From Actinomycetota bacterium (GTDB lineage Bacteria; Actinomycetota; Thermoleophilia; Gaiellales; Gaiellaceae): a stretch of DNA of 15,784 nt. Both the position numbers and the translations under genes were made by a program. This document shows, in pieces, positions 1 to 7,791 of this stretch (position 1 is its first letter; each line of letters opens with the position of its first letter). The notes under the pieces were generated by a model, which was not told the origin of the DNA, searched no databases, and saw nothing but the letters and a program-made list of their open reading frames with translations. The stretch lies in contig PLDP01000048.1 of NCBI GenBank assembly GCA_003136795.1, forward strand, positions 437-16,220. Reading direction: 5' to 3'.

Positions 1-266
1 GGGACGATGACGAGGAAGATCATCGTCGTGCCGTGGATCGTCAGCACCTCGTTGTACGAGCCCTTCGTCAGGAAGTGCTCGTTCGGCGTCGCAAGCTGCG
101 TGCGCATGAGCAGCGCGAGGATCCCGCCGAAGGCGAAGAAGACGAGCGACGTGCAGATGTAGAGCACGCCGATCCGCTTGTGGTCGACGGTCGTCAGCCA
201 CGACGTCACTCGGCCGCGCTTCCAGTCGGCGCGATACGGCTGCACGCTCTCGACGTTCACGGCCAT
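1..266 (-). CDS. ctaD: Cytochrome c oxidase subunit I, N-terminal part (runs off the left edge)
   Basis: Reading the minus strand from the ATG at 264-266 gives an open frame to the window edge, about 88 residues. It contains TTVDHKRIGVLYI near residue 26, the standard entry to the first membrane helix of heme-copper oxidase subunit I. At its end is LTIHGTTMIFL, the conserved helix II segment whose His is a low-spin heme ligand in this family. The protein is the catalytic subunit of the aa3/caa3 oxidase, reducing oxygen and pumping protons. The ATG directly follows the TAG stop of ctaC (267-269) with no spacer, so the two are surely cotranscribed and probably translationally coupled. Binuclear-centre ligands lie outside the window. 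Confidence 0.96.
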   Translation of the reverse strand, partial: MAVNVESVQPYRADWKRGRVTSWLTTVDHKRIGVLYICTSLVFFAFGGILALLMRTQLATPNEHFLTKGSYNEVLTIHGTTMIFLVIV

Positions 267-1247
267 CTATGCGCCGCCGCTCTTTGCGAACTGCTTGGTG
301 TAGGCGACGAGCGCCTGAATCTGCGCGTCGGTCCAGTTCTTCCCGACCGCCGGCATCTGTCCCTGGCCGTTGCGAAGCAGAGTCGTGAGGCCGGCCACGT
401 CCCCGAGCAGCGGGTTGCCTCCGAGCGCAGGCCCGATGTAGGCGTGGTCGAGCCGGTGGCAGGACTGGCAGGCGCCCCACTCCTCCTTGCCGAGAGCGAC
501 GCCGCTCGCGTTTGCCAACCGCTGCTTGATGAAGCTGTCGTACTGCGCGCGCGGCACCACGTGCACGGTGCCGTCCATCAGCGCGTGCTGGATGCCGCAC
601 AACTCGGCGCAGCGCGCGACGTAGTCGCCGACCGGCGCCTTGAACCACGTCTTGTTCACCCTGCCGGGGATCGCGTCGTACTTGCCCCCGAGGTCGGTCA
701 CCCACCAGGAGTGATTGACGTCCCAGTCGAGGCCGATCACCTGCTCGTTCACGACCTCGTCGGCGGGGGCGACCATCCGGTTGATCGAGACGGCGCCGTT
801 TGGGTAGCGGAAGAGCCAGTAGAACTGGTGCCCCTCGATCTGGATCGTCGTCTCGTCGGCCGCGGCCGCCTTCGGCGCGTCGGCGATGCCCGGGAGCTCC
901 CAGAAGATGAAGCCGCCGATCACCGCGAGGATCACGGCGGGCAGCACGGTCCAGAGCACCTCGAGCCGCGTCGAGCCGTGGATCTGCGGGCCCTCCGCGG
1001 TGCGAGCGCGCTTGCCGCGCCGGTACTTGATGATGAAGGCGAGCAGGGCGCCCTCGACGATCAGGAAGATGATGCCGGTGAAGATCGCGACGAAGATGAA
1101 GGCGTCGTCGATGCGGTGCGCGTTCGGCGAGTGCGCCTCGCCGGGCAGGAAGCCGCCGTTGCCGGCGTACGCGATTCCCGTCACCACGAGGGCGATGAAC
1201 GTCGTACCAAGAGTGGCAAAGGCGGTCCGGCGCACGCCGAGTGGCAT
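267..1247 (-). CDS. ctaC: Cytochrome c oxidase subunit II with fused cytochrome c domain
   Basis: This 326-residue protein carries electrons from its own heme c through CuA to subunit I. An N-terminal hydrophobic segment (residues 9-28) looks like a signal or anchor, and membrane helices follow near 48-73 and 98-116. The CuA site is complete: H179 in NHSWWV, then C213, E215, C217, H221 and M224 in the CAELCGIQHALM motif. A C-terminal cytochrome c domain carries CQSCH at 260-264 and a candidate axial Met at M298 (GQMP), so this is a caa3-type subunit II. I chose the ATG at 1245-1247. The frame stays open upstream to 1454, but that extension is arginine/serine/threonine-rich and overlaps the divergent gene. 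It lies immediately before ctaD. Its promoter must lie in or next to the divergent gene, whose start is 11 nt away. Confidence 0.96.
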   Translation of the reverse strand: MPLGVRRTAFATLGTTFIALVVTGIAYAGNGGFLPGEAHSPNAHRIDDAFIFVAIFTGIIFLIVEGALLAFIIKYRRGKRARTAEGPQIHGSTRLEVLWTVLPAVILAVIGGFIFWELPGIADAPKAAAADETTIQIEGHQFYWLFRYPNGAVSINRMVAPADEVVNEQVIGLDWDVNHSWWVTDLGGKYDAIPGRVNKTWFKAPVGDYVARCAELCGIQHALMDGTVHVVPRAQYDSFIKQRLANASGVALGKEEWGACQSCHRLDHAYIGPALGGNPLLGDVAGLTTLLRNGQGQMPAVGKNWTDAQIQALVAYTKQFAKSGGA

Positions 1248-1257
1248 CGTATAGAGC

Positions 1258-1542
1258 GTGGAAGCGCGGAGCCATGTGGAGCTGCCCCCCGAGGTCGGAG
1301 ACGTCTTCGACGTCTTCGTCAACGGGGTGCCCCAGCAGCGGGGCACCGACTTCGACCAGGTCGGGCGCTCGCTCGTCTTCCGAAAGGAGCTCGCGGGCGA
1401 AGGGCAGCTCGGCTTCTGGCGCTGGGCGAGCCTCTTCTTCGGGGTGGCGGGCACCTATCGCCGCAACGACACGGTGGACGTCGTGTACTCCTCCGGCGGC
1501 CGGCGCACCGTGCTCAGCCTGCGGCCGGCGCCGCCCGCCTGA
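1258..1542 (+). CDS. Small hypothetical protein divergent from ctaC
   Basis: A 94-residue frame starts with GTG at 1258; an in-frame GTG at 1276 is an alternative. The composition is protein-like, unlike the Arg/Ser-rich shadow frames around it. It has an acidic N-terminal half (PPEVGDVFDVFVNGVPQQ), then SLVFRKEL, then an aromatic stretch GFWRWASLFFGVAGTY, then NDTVDVVY and a basic tail. The sequence reminds me of small uncharacterised actinobacterial proteins, but I cannot name a family. There is no signal peptide; the WRWASLFFGVAG stretch is too short for a confident membrane helix. Its start is 11 nt from that of ctaC on the other strand, and no Shine-Dalgarno is visible. The next gene begins 23 nt after its stop, so it may be cotranscribed with the glycan genes. 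Confidence 0.7.
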   Translation: MEARSHVELPPEVGDVFDVFVNGVPQQRGTDFDQVGRSLVFRKELAGEGQLGFWRWASLFFGVAGTYRRNDTVDVVYSSGGRRTVLSLRPAPPA

Positions 1543-1552
1543 GCGAGCCTGC

Positions 1553-1558
1553 TAGCTT
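1553..1558 (+). promoter_or_regulatory. Possible -10 element, leaderless type
   Basis: TAGCTT ends 7 nt before the GTG at 1566, where a TANNNT -10 box would place transcription start at or next to the start codon. No Shine-Dalgarno is visible and no clear -35 box is seen. The same TAGNNT arrangement recurs before five other genes here. Confidence 0.4.
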
Positions 1559-1565
1559 CGCGGCC

Positions 1566-3098
1566 GTGCCCAGCGTCGAGCTCGCACGCCCGTGGCGGGC
1601 CGTGCTTTCGCACCGGATCGCGGTCCCGGCGTTCCTGATCGCACTGACGGTGCTGTCGGCGTTCCTGCGCACGCGGCAGCTGAACGCCGGGTTCTGGATC
1701 GACGAAGGCCTGTCGGTCGGCATCGCGCATCACCACTGGTCGTCGATCCCCGGGCTGCTCGTCCAGGACGGCTCGCCGCCCGGGTACTACCTGCTGCTCG
1801 GCCTGTGGATCCGGCTCTTCGGTGACGGGGAGCGCGCAACGCACACGCTCTCCCTCCTGTTCGGCCTCGCGTGCATTCCGCTTGCGTATGCCGCAGGCCG
1901 CACGATCTTCGACCGCAAGACAGGCCTCGTCTGCGCGACGCTTGCCGCGCTCGATCCTTTTCTGACGTACTACGCGCAGGAGACGCGAATGTACGAGGTC
2001 GAGGCGTTCCTCTCGATCGTCGTCGCGTATGCGTACGTGCAGGGCGTCCTGCGCGGCCGCACGTTCTGGGCCGTGGCGCTCGTGCCGGCGATCGACCTGA
2101 TGGTCTACGTGCACAACTGGGCGCTCTTCCTCTGTGTCGGCCTCGCGGTTGCCACTGCTCTCGCCGCGCGCGAGCGGCTGAAGCGCTTTGCGCTCGTCGC
2201 CGCAGGCGTCGCCGTCCTCTACCTGCCGTGGGTGCCGACCCTCCTCGAGCAGGTCGAGCACACCGGCGCACCCTGGTCGACGGCGCCCGGCTTCCGCGAC
2301 CTGGTGCTCGCTCCCGGCGCGGTCCTCAACGGCGACGCGGTGTTCGTGGCGTTTGTGCTCGTCGGCGGCGCCGGCTACGCGGCACTCGTGCGCCGGCGGC
2401 GCGACGAGGAGCGGGCGATCGTGTTGGCGTTGCTGGCAATGACCGGCGTGACCGTTCTCGTCGCCTGGCTCTCGGCCCAGTTCTCGCCGGCCTGGACTTC
2501 GCGCTACTTCGCCGTCGTTCTCGGGCCGGTGCTGCTCGTCGGCGCGCGCGGCCTCGTGCGCGCCGAGCGGCGGGGGCTCGTGGTTCTCGCCGTCGTCCTC
2601 TTCCTGTGGCTGGGCTTCTCGGTGCGCGACGACAAGGAGAACGCGCGGTCGATCATGGCAGGCGTTTCGGGCTTCATGCACCCGGGCGAGCTCGTCGTCT
2701 CGACGCACCCGGAGCAGGTGCCCGTGCTCCGCTACTACCTCGGGAGCGGCTACCGCTTCGCCACCACGATGGGCCCGGTCCCGGACGCCCGTATCTTCGA
2801 CTGGCGCAACGCCGTCGGCCGCCTGCGAGCCTCGAGCATGCAGGCCCGCGTCGACCAGGCGGTCGCCGCCGTCCGGCCCGGCTCGGAGTTCGTGGTCGTC
2901 ACACCGGTGTTTCGCGACTACCGGGCCTGGGACGCCATCTGGACGCACCTCGTCTGGGAGAAATCCACTGCCTATACGTCCTTGCTGCAGCGCGATCCGC
3001 GTGTCCGCCTCGTGCACCACGTGGTGACGAACGAGATTGCGCTGAAGCGCAACTACTTCAAACCGTTGCAGGCCTTCGTCTATCGGCGCCTGCGGTAG
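1566..3098 (+). CDS. GT-C type membrane glycosyltransferase (family 39/ArnT-like)
   Basis: A 510-residue polytopic protein that probably moves a sugar from a polyprenyl-phosphate donor to an acceptor at the outer face of the membrane. After a first helix (about 18-33) comes WIDEGLS with D46-E47, the acidic pair in the first external loop of GT-C enzymes. DGSPPGYY (68-75) and YYAQETRMY (135-143) are further loop motifs typical of the GT39/PMT-like superfamily. About eight to ten more hydrophobic segments follow to roughly residue 370, then a soluble C-terminal domain of some 140 residues. The frame stays open far upstream, but that part overlaps ctaC antisense and is Arg-rich, so GTG 1566 is preferred. 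The next gene starts 36 nt downstream. The exact donor and acceptor cannot be read from the sequence. Confidence 0.88.
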   Translation: MPSVELARPWRAVLSHRIAVPAFLIALTVLSAFLRTRQLNAGFWIDEGLSVGIAHHHWSSIPGLLVQDGSPPGYYLLLGLWIRLFGDGERATHTLSLLFGLACIPLAYAAGRTIFDRKTGLVCATLAALDPFLTYYAQETRMYEVEAFLSIVVAYAYVQGVLRGRTFWAVALVPAIDLMVYVHNWALFLCVGLAVATALAARERLKRFALVAAGVAVLYLPWVPTLLEQVEHTGAPWSTAPGFRDLVLAPGAVLNGDAVFVAFVLVGGAGYAALVRRRRDEERAIVLALLAMTGVTVLVAWLSAQFSPAWTSRYFAVVLGPVLLVGARGLVRAERRGLVVLAVVLFLWLGFSVRDDKENARSIMAGVSGFMHPGELVVSTHPEQVPVLRYYLGSGYRFATTMGPVPDARIFDWRNAVGRLRASSMQARVDQAVAAVRPGSEFVVVTPVFRDYRAWDAIWTHLVWEKSTAYTSLLQRDPRVRLVHHVVTNEIALKRNYFKPLQAFVYRRLR

Positions 3099-3134
3099 AT
3101 TGGGCGGTCGCGGCCCGGTGGCGCGGCCGACCTC

Positions 3135-4616
3135 ATGACGCAAGACACCTCGCAGACGATCCTCGTCCTCGGCGGCGGCCCGGCCGGTTTGACCGCGGGG
3201 TACCTGCTGGGCCAGGCGAACCGAAGCGCGCTTGTCTTCGAGGCAGAGGACCAGGTCGGCGGCATCGCCAAGACGGTCGAGCGCGACGGCTACCGCTTCG
3301 ACCTGGGCGGCCATCGCTTCTTCACGAAGTCGATCGAGGTCGACACGCTCTGGCACGAGGTGCTCGGCGATGAGTTCCTGCGGCGTCCACGGATGTCACG
3401 GATCTACTGGAACAACCGCTACCTCGACTACCCGCTACGGGGAGCGGACGTGATTCGCAAGCTCGGACCGGTCGAGCTGACGCGCTGCATGGCCTCGTAC
3501 GCGCGCGCGGCACTCCGGCGCAACAAGGTCGACGACTCGCTCGAGGACTGGGTCTCGAACCGCTTCGGCCGCCGCCTCTTCGAGCTCTTCTTCAAGTCGT
3601 ACACCGAGAAGGTCTGGGGCGTCCCGACCACGGAGATCCGCGCGGAGTGGGCTGCGCAACGGATCAAGGGCCTCTCGTTCTTCTCCGCTGCGAGGGCCGC
3701 GTTCTTCGGCAACAAGGGAAACAAGGTCAAGAGCCTCATCTCCGAGTTCAACTACCCGCGTTTCGGCCCCGGCCAGATGTGGGAGGCGATGCGAGGCGCG
3801 ATCGAGGAACAGGGCGGTGAGGTGCGGCTTTCGTCCCGCGTCGACAGCATGGAGCTCGACGGCGCGCGGATCGCGAGCGTCGTCGTCGACGGCGAGACGT
3901 TCGAGAGCCCCGAGGCGGTGATCTCGTCGCTCCCGTTGCGCGAAGTGGTCGAGATGATCACCCCCACCGCGCCGGTGGAGGTGCTCGACGCCGCGCGTGG
4001 GCTTCGCTATCGCGACTTCCTCACGGTCGCGCTCGTGCTCGACGGCGCCGACCCGTTCCCGGACAATTGGATCTACATCCACGAACCGCGCGTGCGGGTC
4101 GGGCGCATCCAGAACTTCCGCTCGTGGTCGCCGTGGATGGTCCCGGATCCCGACAAGGCTTGCGTCGGGCTCGAGTACTTCTGCTTCGCAGGCGACGACC
4201 TGTGGATGATGGACAACGACGCGCTCGTCGCGCTCGCGGCGAGCGAGCTCGAGCGGCTCCGGCTTGCGCCCGCCTCGACGGTCGATCGCGGGTTCGCGAT
4301 TCGCGTGCCGAAGGCGTACCCGATCTACGACGCCGACTACGCCGAGCGCGTCGAGACGATCCGCGGGTGGCTCGACGGGATCGAGAACCTGCAGCAGGTC
4401 GGTCGCAACGGCCTGCACCGCTACAACAACTCGGATCACTCGATGCTGACGGCGATGCGTGCGGTCGACAACCTCCTCACCGGGGCGCACCACGACATCT
4501 GGGCGGTCAATGCGGAGAGCGTCTACCACGAGACCGACGTGGCCGACGAGCATCCGTACCGCACCGCGCCCGAGACGCCCGAGCTGCAGGCGCTCGCGAC
4601 CTCGCAAACTGAGTAA
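3135..4616 (+). CDS. FAD-dependent oxidoreductase, UDP-galactopyranose mutase/amine-oxidase fold
   Basis: A 493-residue protein beginning with a Rossmann dinucleotide-binding motif GGGPAG (13-18), followed by the ribose-binding acidic residue E36 (VFEAEDQVGG). GYRFDLGGHRFFTKS follows, the active-site-side segment shared by UDP-galactopyranose mutases and protoporphyrinogen/amine oxidase relatives. Near the C-terminus, GRNGLHRYNNSDHSMLTA is the expected FAD-clasping segment. It lies between two membrane glycosyltransferase genes, so a role in sugar or polyprenyl-linked sugar chemistry is more likely than heme synthesis. I infer this from context; the substrate is not determined by sequence. 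ATG 3135 lacks an obvious Shine-Dalgarno, but the Rossmann motif begins at the normal distance from it. Its last 8 nt overlap the proposed start of the next gene. Confidence 0.87.
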   Translation: MTQDTSQTILVLGGGPAGLTAGYLLGQANRSALVFEAEDQVGGIAKTVERDGYRFDLGGHRFFTKSIEVDTLWHEVLGDEFLRRPRMSRIYWNNRYLDYPLRGADVIRKLGPVELTRCMASYARAALRRNKVDDSLEDWVSNRFGRRLFELFFKSYTEKVWGVPTTEIRAEWAAQRIKGLSFFSAARAAFFGNKGNKVKSLISEFNYPRFGPGQMWEAMRGAIEEQGGEVRLSSRVDSMELDGARIASVVVDGETFESPEAVISSLPLREVVEMITPTAPVEVLDAARGLRYRDFLTVALVLDGADPFPDNWIYIHEPRVRVGRIQNFRSWSPWMVPDPDKACVGLEYFCFAGDDLWMMDNDALVALAASELERLRLAPASTVDRGFAIRVPKAYPIYDADYAERVETIRGWLDGIENLQQVGRNGLHRYNNSDHSMLTAMRAVDNLLTGAHHDIWAVNAESVYHETDVADEHPYRTAPETPELQALATSQTE

Positions 4617-6246
4617 GCGGCTCCTTCTCCCCGGTTCGATCGTCGGGGCCGCCGCGCTCATCACGTGGCTGGCGCTGCCGACGGTCTGGTGGTCGCCGCT
4701 GAACGTCGACGAGGAGCTGACGCTGCGGGTGAGCGACTACTCGTTCGCGCACATCTTCCACATCGTCTCGACGCAGCGGGGCGGCGGGCCGCTGCATTTC
4801 TGGCTCGAGCACTTCCTGCTCGGCTGGTGGCCCGGACTGCCGGCGCTGCGGGTCCCGTCGCTCGTCTTCTTTTGCATTGCGCTGCCCGCGGTGGCGCTCA
4901 TCGTGCGCCGCCTGCTGGACGACGACGACGCCGCAAGTGCGATCGTGCTGCTGACGGCGGCCTCGCCGATCCCGGTGCTCTACGCCACCTTCGGCCGGCC
5001 GCACATGATGCTCTTTGCGTGGCTCATGTGGTCGACGGTGCTCGCGCTGAAGGCGGCGGTCGACGGAGATCGGCGCCTCTGGGCCGTCGCGGGCGCCGCG
5101 CTCGGCCTCTCGGTGTTCGTGCATCCAACCGCGCCGCTCTACGCGCTCACCGCGTTCGCCGGCGCCCTCGTCTTCGCGCCGCGCGCGCCGCGCGCGGTCG
5201 TGCGCGAGGCATGGCCCGGCGTCGTCACTCTCCTGCTCACGTTCGTGCCGTACTACGTCCGTACGCTGCACGTGTTGGGGGACCGCTACGGCGTCGGCTC
5301 CGGCCCGGCACGCGGCCGGACCTTCTCGGGACGTCCTGTCTGGGAGGATGCGTTGCACTTCGTCGCGCCCGGCCGTCACGACCTGAACTACTTCACCGTC
5401 CTGGCGCTCGTCGGGGTCGGCGCGTTGCTCGTGCGCCGTGCGAGCCGGACGCTCGCGTTCTGCACGCTGACCGTCGCCGCGCCGGTGCTCTTCTTCTCGT
5501 TCGTCCCGGCGAACGGCGACTCGGCGCTGTTCTTCGATCGCTACATGATCCCGGTCACGCCCGCGTTCCTCACGGTGGCGCTCGCCGGCTGTCTTGCGAT
5601 CGCGCGCTGGGCTGGCGCTCTGCGCTTCGTCGTGCTCGTGCTGCTGGTTGCCGGGCTGCTCGCCGTGGAGATCCGCTACGACGTCCACCACCGAAACGCA
5701 GTGCACCGGATCGGAGTCGATGCCGTCACGCACGCCGTCGCCCGTGAGCCCGTCGGCGCGGTGCTCTTCGGCTCGACCGGCACCTCGGGCGCGCTGTTCT
5801 CGTCGTTCGACTACGGGCACCCGGCGAACATCCTCGACCACCTGATCGCGTTGCGCGTGCACTCGGTCGTGCTGGTCGACGACGACTCGTGTGAGCGTGT
5901 TCTGCCGTTCCTCGACGGGCCCACCACCCCGCGGTACGGGATCTGGGTCTTCTACGCGGCCACGCGCGGCGAGGCGCGCGCCGGGCGACAGGCCCTCGGC
6001 GCCGCCGCGGTTGCCGGCCACTATTTCGTCGTCCGCTCGCCGACGCCGCTCGCACCGCGGGCTCTGATCCAGCGCGGCCTCGCGCTGCGCGAGGCCTGGA
6101 AGCGCGCGGTGCCGGCCAACAAGCGCGTCGCCGAGCTGCTGACGAGCGACCGGCAGCTGCTCGCGGGCAGGTGCGTGCCCTACGGCGAGCTGGGCGACCC
6201 GGACATCTCGCCTCATTGGCCGCCGGCGCAGACCAGCCATCAGTAG
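4609..6246 (+). CDS. GT-C type membrane glycosyltransferase, probable CTG start
   Basis: A polytopic membrane protein of about 545 residues. After a first helix (about 7-24) comes NVDEEL with D34-E35-E36, matching the acidic pair of the first loop in GT-C enzymes. GGGPLHFWLEH and YATFGRPHMM occupy the places of the SPPGYY and YYAQETRMY motifs in the 1566-3098 gene, so the two are distant paralogues. RYMIPVTPAF marks a late helix, and a soluble C-terminal domain follows. No ATG, GTG or TTG lies near the natural N-terminus. The next in-frame ATG upstream (4510) would add 33 Arg/Pro/Thr-rich residues and overlap the previous gene by 107 nt. CTG 4609, overlapping the upstream stop by 8 nt, gives SKRLLLPGS and is the best start, by translational coupling. 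Donor and acceptor are unknown. Confidence 0.82.
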   Translation: MSKRLLLPGSIVGAAALITWLALPTVWWSPLNVDEELTLRVSDYSFAHIFHIVSTQRGGGPLHFWLEHFLLGWWPGLPALRVPSLVFFCIALPAVALIVRRLLDDDDAASAIVLLTAASPIPVLYATFGRPHMMLFAWLMWSTVLALKAAVDGDRRLWAVAGAALGLSVFVHPTAPLYALTAFAGALVFAPRAPRAVVREAWPGVVTLLLTFVPYYVRTLHVLGDRYGVGSGPARGRTFSGRPVWEDALHFVAPGRHDLNYFTVLALVGVGALLVRRASRTLAFCTLTVAAPVLFFSFVPANGDSALFFDRYMIPVTPAFLTVALAGCLAIARWAGALRFVVLVLLVAGLLAVEIRYDVHHRNAVHRIGVDAVTHAVAREPVGAVLFGSTGTSGALFSSFDYGHPANILDHLIALRVHSVVLVDDDSCERVLPFLDGPTTPRYGIWVFYAATRGEARAGRQALGAAAVAGHYFVVRSPTPLAPRALIQRGLALREAWKRAVPANKRVAELLTSDRQLLAGRCVPYGELGDPDISPHWPPAQTSHQ

Positions 6247-6331
6247 GAAAACGGTGTGAGTGAGCCGCCGGGACGGTGCGGTACCCGGAACGGGGATCCC
6301 TCCTGCGAGGGGGACCGGCGATGCTTTGGAC

Positions 6332-6673
6332 ATGGGTGGAACAGTCCTTGTGGTGGACGACCAGCAGGTCGTTCGTGATGTGATCCGGCTGACGCTCGAG
6401 GACGCCGGGTACACGGTGATCGCTGCGGCTTCGCCGAGCGACGCGATCGAGCTCGCATGCGTCGACGCGCACATTGACCTGCTCGTCACCGACGTCGTGA
6501 TGCCGGAGATGGACGCATTCGAGCTGGCCGAGCGCATCAGCTCGAAGCTTCCGGGCGTGCGCATCCTCTACACGTCCGGCTACACCGACGCAGCCGCGGA
6601 GGGCCCGTTCATCCAGAAGCCCTTCACGCCGGCGCAGCTCGTGGCGAAAGTCGACGCGGTCCTCACCTCGTAG
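6332..6673 (+). CDS. Stand-alone response-regulator receiver domain
   Basis: 113 residues, exactly one CheY-like receiver domain and no output domain. All phosphorylation residues are present: acidic D9-D10, phospho-acceptor D54 in VTDVVMPEMD, S82 in YTSGYT, and K96 in FIQKPF. The YTSGYT and FIQKPFTPAQL wording resembles receiver domains at the ends of hybrid histidine kinases. No kinase is present nearby. I chose ATG 6332 because the first beta strand (TVLVVDD) starts at once; an in-frame GTG at 6260 would add a Gly/Pro/Arg-rich leader. The gene follows the glycosyltransferase by 85 nt; this gap contains a short GC hairpin (CCCTC-CTGC-GAGGG). It may act by protein-protein contact on another signalling protein, which is inference. 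Confidence 0.88.
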   Translation: MGGTVLVVDDQQVVRDVIRLTLEDAGYTVIAAASPSDAIELACVDAHIDLLVTDVVMPEMDAFELAERISSKLPGVRILYTSGYTDAAAEGPFIQKPFTPAQLVAKVDAVLTS

Positions 6674-6688
6674 AGCGAAGCGACGCGG

Positions 6689-6694
6689 TAGTCT
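6689..6694 (+). promoter_or_regulatory. Possible -10 element before the MGDG-synthase-like gene
   Basis: TAGTCT lies 11 nt before the GTG at 6706, just after the receiver-domain stop. It matches TANNNT at a distance that would give a very short or absent 5' leader. No clear -35 box and no Shine-Dalgarno are visible. Confidence 0.3.
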
Positions 6695-6705
6695 CGCCCG
6701 CGGGC

Positions 6706-7791
6706 GTGACACGCGTTCTCATCTTTACTGCGACCGTAGGTGAAGGCCACGACCTGCCCGCACGGACGCTCGCCGAGCAGTTGCGCAACGAGTCCCCTGA
6801 CTCGGAGATCGTGACCGAGGACGGCCTGCGTGCGATGGGGCGCGGCTTCGTGCTCGTCAACCAGAAGGCGCCGGGCATCGTGTTCTTCCACTTCCAGTGG
6901 CTCTGGGACGCGACGTTCTGGCTGTGCGTCGGCTTCGCGCCGACGCGCAGGCTGACGCAGGCCGTCGTGCATGCCTTCGGGTCGCGCGGCGTGCTGCGCG
7001 TCGTGCGGCGTTTGCGTCCCGACGTGATCGTCTCCGTCTACCCGATGACGACGGAGGTGCTCGGCAAGCTGCGCCGGTCCGGCCGGCTCGACATCCCCGT
7101 CGTCGCGGGGATCACCGATCTCGCCGCGATGCACTACTGGGCCGCGCCGGGGATCGATCTGCATCTCGTGATCCATGCCGAGTCGATCGAGGAAGTGCGC
7201 GAGGTCGCGGGTGCGGACACCGACGTGGTCGCCGTGCGCGGCCTCACCCGCCCGGAGTTTGCCGAGCCGTGCGATCCCCCGGCGGCGCGCGCCGCGCTCG
7301 ACTTGCCGGCCGACGGGAAGGTTGTGCTCGTCTCCGGGGGAGGCTGGGGCGTCGGCGACCTCGAGAGCGCCGTCGACACGGCGCTCGACCTCAACGTCGC
7401 GGTCGTCGTCTGCCTGTGCGGCCGCAACGAGTCGCTGCGCGCGAGGCTTGTGGCGCGCTACGCCGGCGAGGAACGCGTCCGCCTCGTCGGCTTCACCGAG
7501 CAGATGAACGAATGGCTCGCGGCCGGTGATGCGCTGATCCATTCGACAGGCGGCCTGACGGTGCTCGAAGCGTACGTGCGCGGGTGCCCGACCATCTCGT
7601 ACGGCTGGGGCCGTGGCCACATCCGGGCGAACAACGCAGCCTTCCGGCGCTACGGGTTCGCCGAGGTCGTGCAGACCAAGGGCGAGCTCGATCGCGCGCT
7701 GCGCGGAGCACTTGCCACGCGCCATGCGCCCGGTCTCGCGCTCGCGGCGCTGCCGTCCGCGGCCTCGCTCGTGCTCGCTCTCGTCACGTGA
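6706..7791 (+). CDS. Glycosyltransferase of the MGDG synthase/MurG type (GT-B fold)
   Basis: 361 residues. The N-terminus VLIFTATVGEGHDLPARTL has the glycine-rich GxGH loop of diacylglycerol glycosyltransferases and MurG relatives. The C-terminal half has VLVSGGGWGVGD, which opens the nucleotide-sugar domain, and then ALIHSTGGLTVLEAYVRGCP (S280 on), the conserved donor-binding segment. The likely reaction is sugar transfer from a nucleotide sugar to a lipid acceptor at the inner membrane face. The acceptor could be diacylglycerol or another lipid. The last 20 or so residues form an Ala/Leu-rich hydrophobic tail that could contact the membrane. The GTG start at 6706 puts the first beta strand at residue 4. 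Its TGA overlaps the GTG of the deacetylase (GTGA), so the two are translationally coupled. Confidence 0.88.
   Translation: MTRVLIFTATVGEGHDLPARTLAEQLRNESPDSEIVTEDGLRAMGRGFVLVNQKAPGIVFFHFQWLWDATFWLCVGFAPTRRLTQAVVHAFGSRGVLRVVRRLRPDVIVSVYPMTTEVLGKLRRSGRLDIPVVAGITDLAAMHYWAAPGIDLHLVIHAESIEEVREVAGADTDVVAVRGLTRPEFAEPCDPPAARAALDLPADGKVVLVSGGGWGVGDLESAVDTALDLNVAVVVCLCGRNESLRARLVARYAGEERVRLVGFTEQMNEWLAAGDALIHSTGGLTVLEAYVRGCPTISYGWGRGHIRANNAAFRRYGFAEVVQTKGELDRALRGALATRHAPGLALAALPSAASLVLALVT

Noticed and set aside
33..1565. Upstream extension of the plus-strand glycosyltransferase frame over ctaC
   Set aside because: It is antisense to the unmistakable ctaC, rich in Arg/Ala/Asp, and has no domain character. 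The GT-C protein begins naturally at GTG 1566.
1455..3356. Long open minus-strand frame (633 codons) opposite the GT-C and FAD genes
   Set aside because: Composition dominated by Arg, Glu, Ala and His typical of antisense frames in GC-rich DNA; no motif; the opposite strand carries clear GT-C and Rossmann motifs.
6260..6331. N-terminal extension of the receiver domain from GTG 6260
   Set aside because: Adds 24 Gly/Pro/Arg-rich residues before a domain that starts right after ATG 6332; not excluded, but less likely.
3435..6564. Long minus-strand open frames (409 and 685 codons) opposite the FAD and second GT-C genes
   Set aside because: Antisense shadows created by GC-biased third positions; no recognisable domain and no ribosome site.
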